Assembly: GCF_004320525.1 (NCBI RefSeq)
Contig: NZ_SIHX01000003.1
Location: forward strand, 124,001-188,000
DNA from: Arthrobacter sp. S39
GTDB lineage: Bacteria; Actinomycetota; Actinomycetes; Actinomycetales; Micrococcaceae
Reading direction: 5' to 3'
Length of the DNA: 64,000 nt
Of the stretch, positions 60,759-64,000 are shown in pieces. The notes under the pieces are model-generated. The model saw only the letters and a program-made list of their open reading frames with translations, was not told the DNA's origin and made no database searches. Within the stretch, counting starts at the first letter, position 1. The number at the start of each line of letters is the position of its first letter. A program made the position numbers and the translations under genes.

Positions 60759-60938
60759 GGCCGGCTCCTTCGTGTGAACGGCGACACAACGGTGTGACGC
60801 GTGCTACAGACGTTATAGTGGCGGCCGTCACCGCTGTGCCTTTGCCTCAATTGATTGGCATACTGCTTATTGCGAGCATTCTGCGCATTGTGCTCACGGC
60901 CTTCCGCCGGCCAGCCACACCGCGAATCAAGGAGGATC

Positions 60939-62651
60939 ATGCAGCGTTCCGCGTCCCGGCCGCCGTTGCGGTTCTCCACCCAGACGCTGCTCCTGCAGTT
61001 GGGGGTGGTTCTTCTGGTGGTTCTGCTCAGTGCTGTGGTCCACGCCTGGCTGACCTACGACAGGATCGGCCGGGAGGCCGAGAACCAGGCCCTGACGCTG
61101 GCGCGGACTGTGGCGTCGGACCCGTCCGTCCGCGCAGAGGTGCTGGCCATCAGCCAGCAGGCCGGCACTCCCCCGCCCGGAGAACTCGCCGCCGGGCCCC
61201 TGATGGCCGCCGCCGAAGCCGCGCGTACCAGGACCGGGGCACTTTTTGTGGTGATCACCGACGAAACCGGCCTGCGGCTCGCCCACCCGGACCCCGCCCG
61301 CCTGGGCGAAAAAGTCAGCACCGATCCTTCCGAGGCCCTGGCCGGCGGGGAGGTTACCACCCGCAACACGGGCACGCTCGGCCCGTCGGCCGGCGCCAAG
61401 GTTCCGGTTTACGCGCCCGGCACGGTCACCGTGGTGGGCGAGGTCAGTGTGGGCTACTCCATGGAAACGGTGGGCCAGAGCGTGCAACGGGACATCGGGC
61501 CTGTTGCCGTCACCGCTGCCGGGGCCCTGCTGGCGGGAGTCCTGGCGTCTTTCCTCCTGCGGCGCAGGCTGCAGCGGCTGACGCTGGGGCTGGAACCGGA
61601 GGAGATCAGCACCCTGGTCCACGACCAGGTGGCCGTGCTGCAGGGCGTGGACGACGGCGTCATCGGCGTGTCCGCGGACGGCAGGATCAGTGTCTTCAAC
61701 GCTGCGGCCCAGCGGCTCCTGGGGCAGCCCGACCTGGCCGGGACGCTGTGGGCGGACGCGCCGGTGCCGGGCCAGCTCAAGGCGTTGACGCTGCCGGACG
61801 CCGACGAAGCGGATGCCATCGAGCTGGTGGCGGGCGGGCGTGTGCTGGTGGCCAGTGCCCGGAAGGCCCTGCACCGGCGCGAGGATCTTGGCTGGGTGGT
61901 GATGCTGCGGGACCGCACCGAGCTGCAGCAGCTCACCCGGCAGCTGGACGCCGTGGGCACCATGTCCACGGCACTGCGGGCCCAGCGCCATGAGTTTGCC
62001 AACCAGCTGCACACGATCGCGGGTTTTATGAGCATCGGGCAGCACCAGCAGGCCCGGGAGTACCTGGCGCGCCTGGCTGCAACGGGACCGCTGAAGTTCC
62101 CGGTGGACCAGGCCGAACTGCTCCAGGATCCCTACCTTCAGGCGTTTGTCGGAGCCAAGGGGGTGGAGGCGGACGAACGCGGCGTGACACTGCGGATCGG
62201 ACCGGAAACGCTGGTCCGGGGCCAGGTCACCGAACCCCAGGACGTCACCACCGTGCTCGGCAACCTGATCGACAACGCCGTGAACGCCGCCGTCGCCGGC
62301 ACGTCGACGGACCGTTGGGTGGAGCTGGAGGTGCTGGATGAACCGGGCGACGACGGCGGCACCCTGCACATCGTCGTCGCCGACTCCGGCGACGGGCTGG
62401 GCAGCGGGACGGACCCCGAAGCGGTGTTCGCGGAAGGATTCACGACGGCGGCCGGGGCGGCCGTGCCGGCGCGTGCCGGGGGCCAGGGGCTGGGGCTCGC
62501 CCTGGCCCGGCAGCTTGCCCGCCGCCGCGGCGGGGACGTCAAGGTACTGGAGCCGGGGTCCGTCGGCGGACCGGGCGCCGTTTTTATGGCTTCCCTGCCG
62601 CGGACCACGGCGCGGATTAATGATTTAGCTGGAGAGGACAACGATGCCTGA
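60939..62651 (+). CDS. CitA/DcuS-type sensor histidine kinase
   Basis: 570 residues from ATG 60939 (AAGGAGG four bases upstream). Membrane helix 1 (about 18-40), an extracytoplasmic PAS-like (sCache) domain of about 130 residues, helix 2 (about 178-198), a cytoplasmic PAS domain (DDGVIGVSADGRISVFNAAA) and the kinase core. The phospho-His is in QRHEFANQLHTIAG, the N-box in LGNLIDNAVNAAV, and GGQGLGLALARQLA follows. This matches the citrate/C4-dicarboxylate sensors. Divergent from citM and overlapping its response regulator by eight bases. Confidence 0.93.
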   Translation: MQRSASRPPLRFSTQTLLLQLGVVLLVVLLSAVVHAWLTYDRIGREAENQALTLARTVASDPSVRAEVLAISQQAGTPPPGELAAGPLMAAAEAARTRTGALFVVITDETGLRLAHPDPARLGEKVSTDPSEALAGGEVTTRNTGTLGPSAGAKVPVYAPGTVTVVGEVSVGYSMETVGQSVQRDIGPVAVTAAGALLAGVLASFLLRRRLQRLTLGLEPEEISTLVHDQVAVLQGVDDGVIGVSADGRISVFNAAAQRLLGQPDLAGTLWADAPVPGQLKALTLPDADEADAIELVAGGRVLVASARKALHRREDLGWVVMLRDRTELQQLTRQLDAVGTMSTALRAQRHEFANQLHTIAGFMSIGQHQQAREYLARLAATGPLKFPVDQAELLQDPYLQAFVGAKGVEADERGVTLRIGPETLVRGQVTEPQDVTTVLGNLIDNAVNAAVAGTSTDRWVELEVLDEPGDDGGTLHIVVADSGDGLGSGTDPEAVFAEGFTTAAGAAVPARAGGQGLGLALARQLARRRGGDVKVLEPGSVGGPGAVFMASLPRTTARINDLAGEDNDA

Positions 62652-63306
62652 GGATTTCAGGGTGCTGATTGTGGACGACGACTTCCACGTCGCCAAGCTC
62701 CACGCCGCGTACGTGGATTCGGTGCCGGGGTTCCTGGCGCTCTCGCCGGTGGGTACGGCGTCGCTGGCGCTGCAGGCGATCCACAGCCTGCGCCCGGACT
62801 TGGTGCTGCTGGATGTCTACCTGCCGGACGGGTCCGGGCTGGACCTGCTGCAGCAGCTGGACGTGGACACCATGATCCTCAGTGCGGCGTCGGATGCGGC
62901 GTCGCTCCGGATGGCGTTCCGGCGGGGAGCCCTGGGCTACCTGCTCAAGCCCTTCACGGCGGAATCACTGTCCCAGCAGCTCCGCTCCTACGCCCGGTAC
63001 CGGCGCATCCTGGGCCAGACGGGCGCGCTGGACCAGGACGGGGTGGAACGCGCGAAGCGGGCGCTCATTCCCGGCGACGTGGCGCCGTCGGCCAGGCCCC
63101 GGTCCGCCACGGAAGCCGCAGTCCTGGAATCGCTGGTGCCGGGTGAGCAGTATTCTGCCGCCGAAGTCGCCACCCGGGTGGGCGTATCCCGCGCCACCGC
63201 GCAACGGTACCTGTCGGCACTTGCCGACGACGGCGCCGTCGACATCCAGCTGCGCTACGGGACCACGGGCCGCCCGGAACACCGCTACGGCCTCCCGCCC
63301 CGCTAA
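62644..63306 (+). CDS. CitB/DcuR-type response regulator
   Basis: 220 residues. Receiver domain with DDD at 11-13, phospho-acceptor D57 in LVLLDVYLPDGSGLD and Lys in YLLKPFTAESL. The C-terminal part (about 150-215) is a helix-turn-helix of the CitB type: QYSAAEVATRVGVSRATAQR and YLSALADDGAVDIQLRYGT. The start ATG overlaps the kinase stop by eight bases. Target: probably the citM promoter in the 180-base divergent gap. Confidence 0.92.
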   Translation: MPEDFRVLIVDDDFHVAKLHAAYVDSVPGFLALSPVGTASLALQAIHSLRPDLVLLDVYLPDGSGLDLLQQLDVDTMILSAASDAASLRMAFRRGALGYLLKPFTAESLSQQLRSYARYRRILGQTGALDQDGVERAKRALIPGDVAPSARPRSATEAAVLESLVPGEQYSAAEVATRVGVSRATAQRYLSALADDGAVDIQLRYGTTGRPEHRYGLPPR

Positions 63307-63323
63307 GGCCCCCCTCCCCCTGG

Positions 63324-63386
63324 GCGCGAACTGGCAGGTAATACCCTCAAAATGGAGATTTGAAGGTATTACCTGCCAGTTCGCGC
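63324..63386. terminator. 22-bp perfect inverted repeat between convergent genes
   Basis: GCGCGAACTGGCAGGTAATACC (arm 63324-63345) and its exact complement (63365-63386) enclose a 19-base loop that can partly pair (CTCAAA/TTTGAA). Pyrimidine/purine flanks extend the symmetry. It lies between the response regulator stop (63306) and the RidA stop (63413). Confidence 0.7.
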
Positions 63387-63412
63387 GGGGTGAGGGGGGA
63401 CGCTGGACGGAT

Positions 63413-63796
63413 CTAGCTGGCGCTCTTTTGGGCTACGAGCTCGATCTCCACGAGCATCTTCGGGTCCAGGAACGGCAGGACGTGCACCAGGGAGAGGGTG
63501 GGGCGGATCTCGCCGAAGACTTCACCGTGCGCGCGGCCGGCTTCTTCCCACTTGCTGATGTCCGTCACGTAGAGCTTGGACTGCACAACGTCGGCGAAGC
63601 TGAACCCGGCGTCGGCCAGGACGGTGCCGAGCTTCTGCAGGATGAACTGGGTCTGGGTGTAGAAGTCCTCCCCCACGATGCCGTCTTCGCCGCTGGCGGC
63701 TGTGGCCGAGACGTACAGCGTGTTGTCCACCTGGACGGCGCGGGAGTAGCCGAGGGTCTGCTCCCAGACGGAGCCGGTGCCGAATGTTTTGCGCAT
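63413..63796 (-). CDS. RidA family (YjgF/YER057c/UK114) protein
   Basis: 127 residues. SRAVQVDNTLYVSATAASGE, QTQFILQKLGTVLADAGFSF and VVQSKLYVTDISKWEEAG are the typical strands, and GEIRPTLSLVHVLPFLDPKM contains the Arg of the RidA pocket. RidA proteins hydrolyse reactive enamine/imine intermediates from PLP enzymes such as threonine dehydratase; the exact subgroup is not determinable. The start ATG (MRKTFGTGS) is preferred; the frame extends 12 codons upstream. Confidence 0.88.
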   Translation of the reverse strand: MRKTFGTGSVWEQTLGYSRAVQVDNTLYVSATAASGEDGIVGEDFYTQTQFILQKLGTVLADAGFSFADVVQSKLYVTDISKWEEAGRAHGEVFGEIRPTLSLVHVLPFLDPKMLVEIELVAQKSAS

Positions 63797-63842
63797 GGTG
63801 GGCCTTTCAGTCCTGAAATGAGTCGGCACCACTCTAGGGCGG

Positions 63843-64000
63843 CTAGACCTCCAGCCGGTAAACCAGCAGCTTTATGTCGGTGCCGGGAACGAACCAGTCA
63901 CGTTCCGGGACGCGCTGGAACCCCGTCTTCCGGTACAGCCCGTGGGCGCTTTCCCACGTTTTTCCGGTGGTGAGCGCCACCGCGCTGATGCCGGGCAGGG
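63843..64000 (-). CDS. GNAT family N-acetyltransferase, C-terminal fragment (5' end outside window)
   Basis: The last 51 codons or so are visible, ending in TAG at 63843-63845. SAVALTTGKTWESAHGLYRK and TGFQRVPERDWFVPG show the closing GNAT pattern (A-L-x3-x-LY-x-K-x-GF). About 100 residues of the N-terminal part, including the acetyl-CoA loop, lie beyond the window. Confidence 0.75.
   Translation of the reverse strand, partial: LPGISAVALTTGKTWESAHGLYRKTGFQRVPERDWFVPGTDIKLLVYRLEV

Overview
The window is high-GC, densely coding chromosomal DNA of an actinobacterium, most likely the Micrococcaceae (Arthrobacter/Pseudarthrobacter type). Evidence: many GTG/TTG starts, several probably leaderless genes, SAM-IV-type riboswitches before metY and metX, the rpsB-tsf-pyrH-frr-cdsA and gatC-gatA-gatB orders, and a glycine-tRNA ligase of the single-chain type. 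I see no prophage, insertion sequence, CRISPR array or defence island. The name is an inference from gene content; no database was consulted.

Layout. 1-6.6 kb: branched-chain acid catabolism, with a partial acyl-CoA carboxylase beta chain, a divergent TetR regulator, an E1alpha-E1beta-E2 2-oxoacid dehydrogenase operon and a divergent Lrp/AsnC regulator. 6.7-14.2 kb: a secreted-domain membrane protein, then two sodium:solute (acetate/pyruvate type) symporters, each with a small membrane partner, arranged back to back around a LytS/LytR-like two-component system. 14.2-19.3 kb: a DivIVA-repeat protein and the cdsA, frr, pyrH, tsf, rpsB cluster. 19.7-28 kb: an M23-like secreted protein, an acyl-CoA dehydrogenase, a CAT-anticodon tRNA, a glycosyltransferase/transporter/phospholipid synthase group, an MFS exporter and two tandem tRNA-Asn genes. 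28-34 kb: dnaG, dgt, dusB and a YibE/F membrane protein. 34-43 kb: hydrolases, a DUF1295 membrane enzyme, an acetyltransferase, glycyl-tRNA synthetase, a YdcZ transporter, an S4 RNA-binding protein, an SGNH hydrolase and an AlkZ/YcaQ-like winged-helix protein. 43-46 kb: metX and metY, each behind its own riboswitch. 46-49 kb: VOC protein, CPBP protein, histidine phosphatase, DeoR regulator. 49-55 kb: threonine catabolism (tdh-kbl) followed by an FAD amine oxidase and a HutI-like amidohydrolase, with a divergent LysR regulator. 55-59 kb: gatCAB. 59-64 kb: CitM-type citrate transporter, divergent CitA/CitB-type two-component system, a RidA protein and the 3' end of a GNAT gene.

The most unusual signal is not a gene. 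Very long, nearly perfect inverted repeats sit at gene 3' ends. Three of them (35.7, 54.9 and 55.7 kb) share a recognisable core and form a family. A second repeat, a 44-base perfect palindrome at 51.55 kb, reappears as a 22-base half inside two protein-coding genes, the linker of the E2 dehydrogenase subunit and the last codons of gatA, where it encodes the same short peptide. Several palindromic operator candidates (before the TetR, Lrp, acyl-CoA dehydrogenase and DeoR genes) are also visible. I did not find a convincing wholly new multi-gene system; the closest candidates are the mirrored symporter/LytSR locus and the tdh-kbl-FAD oxidase-HutI operon.
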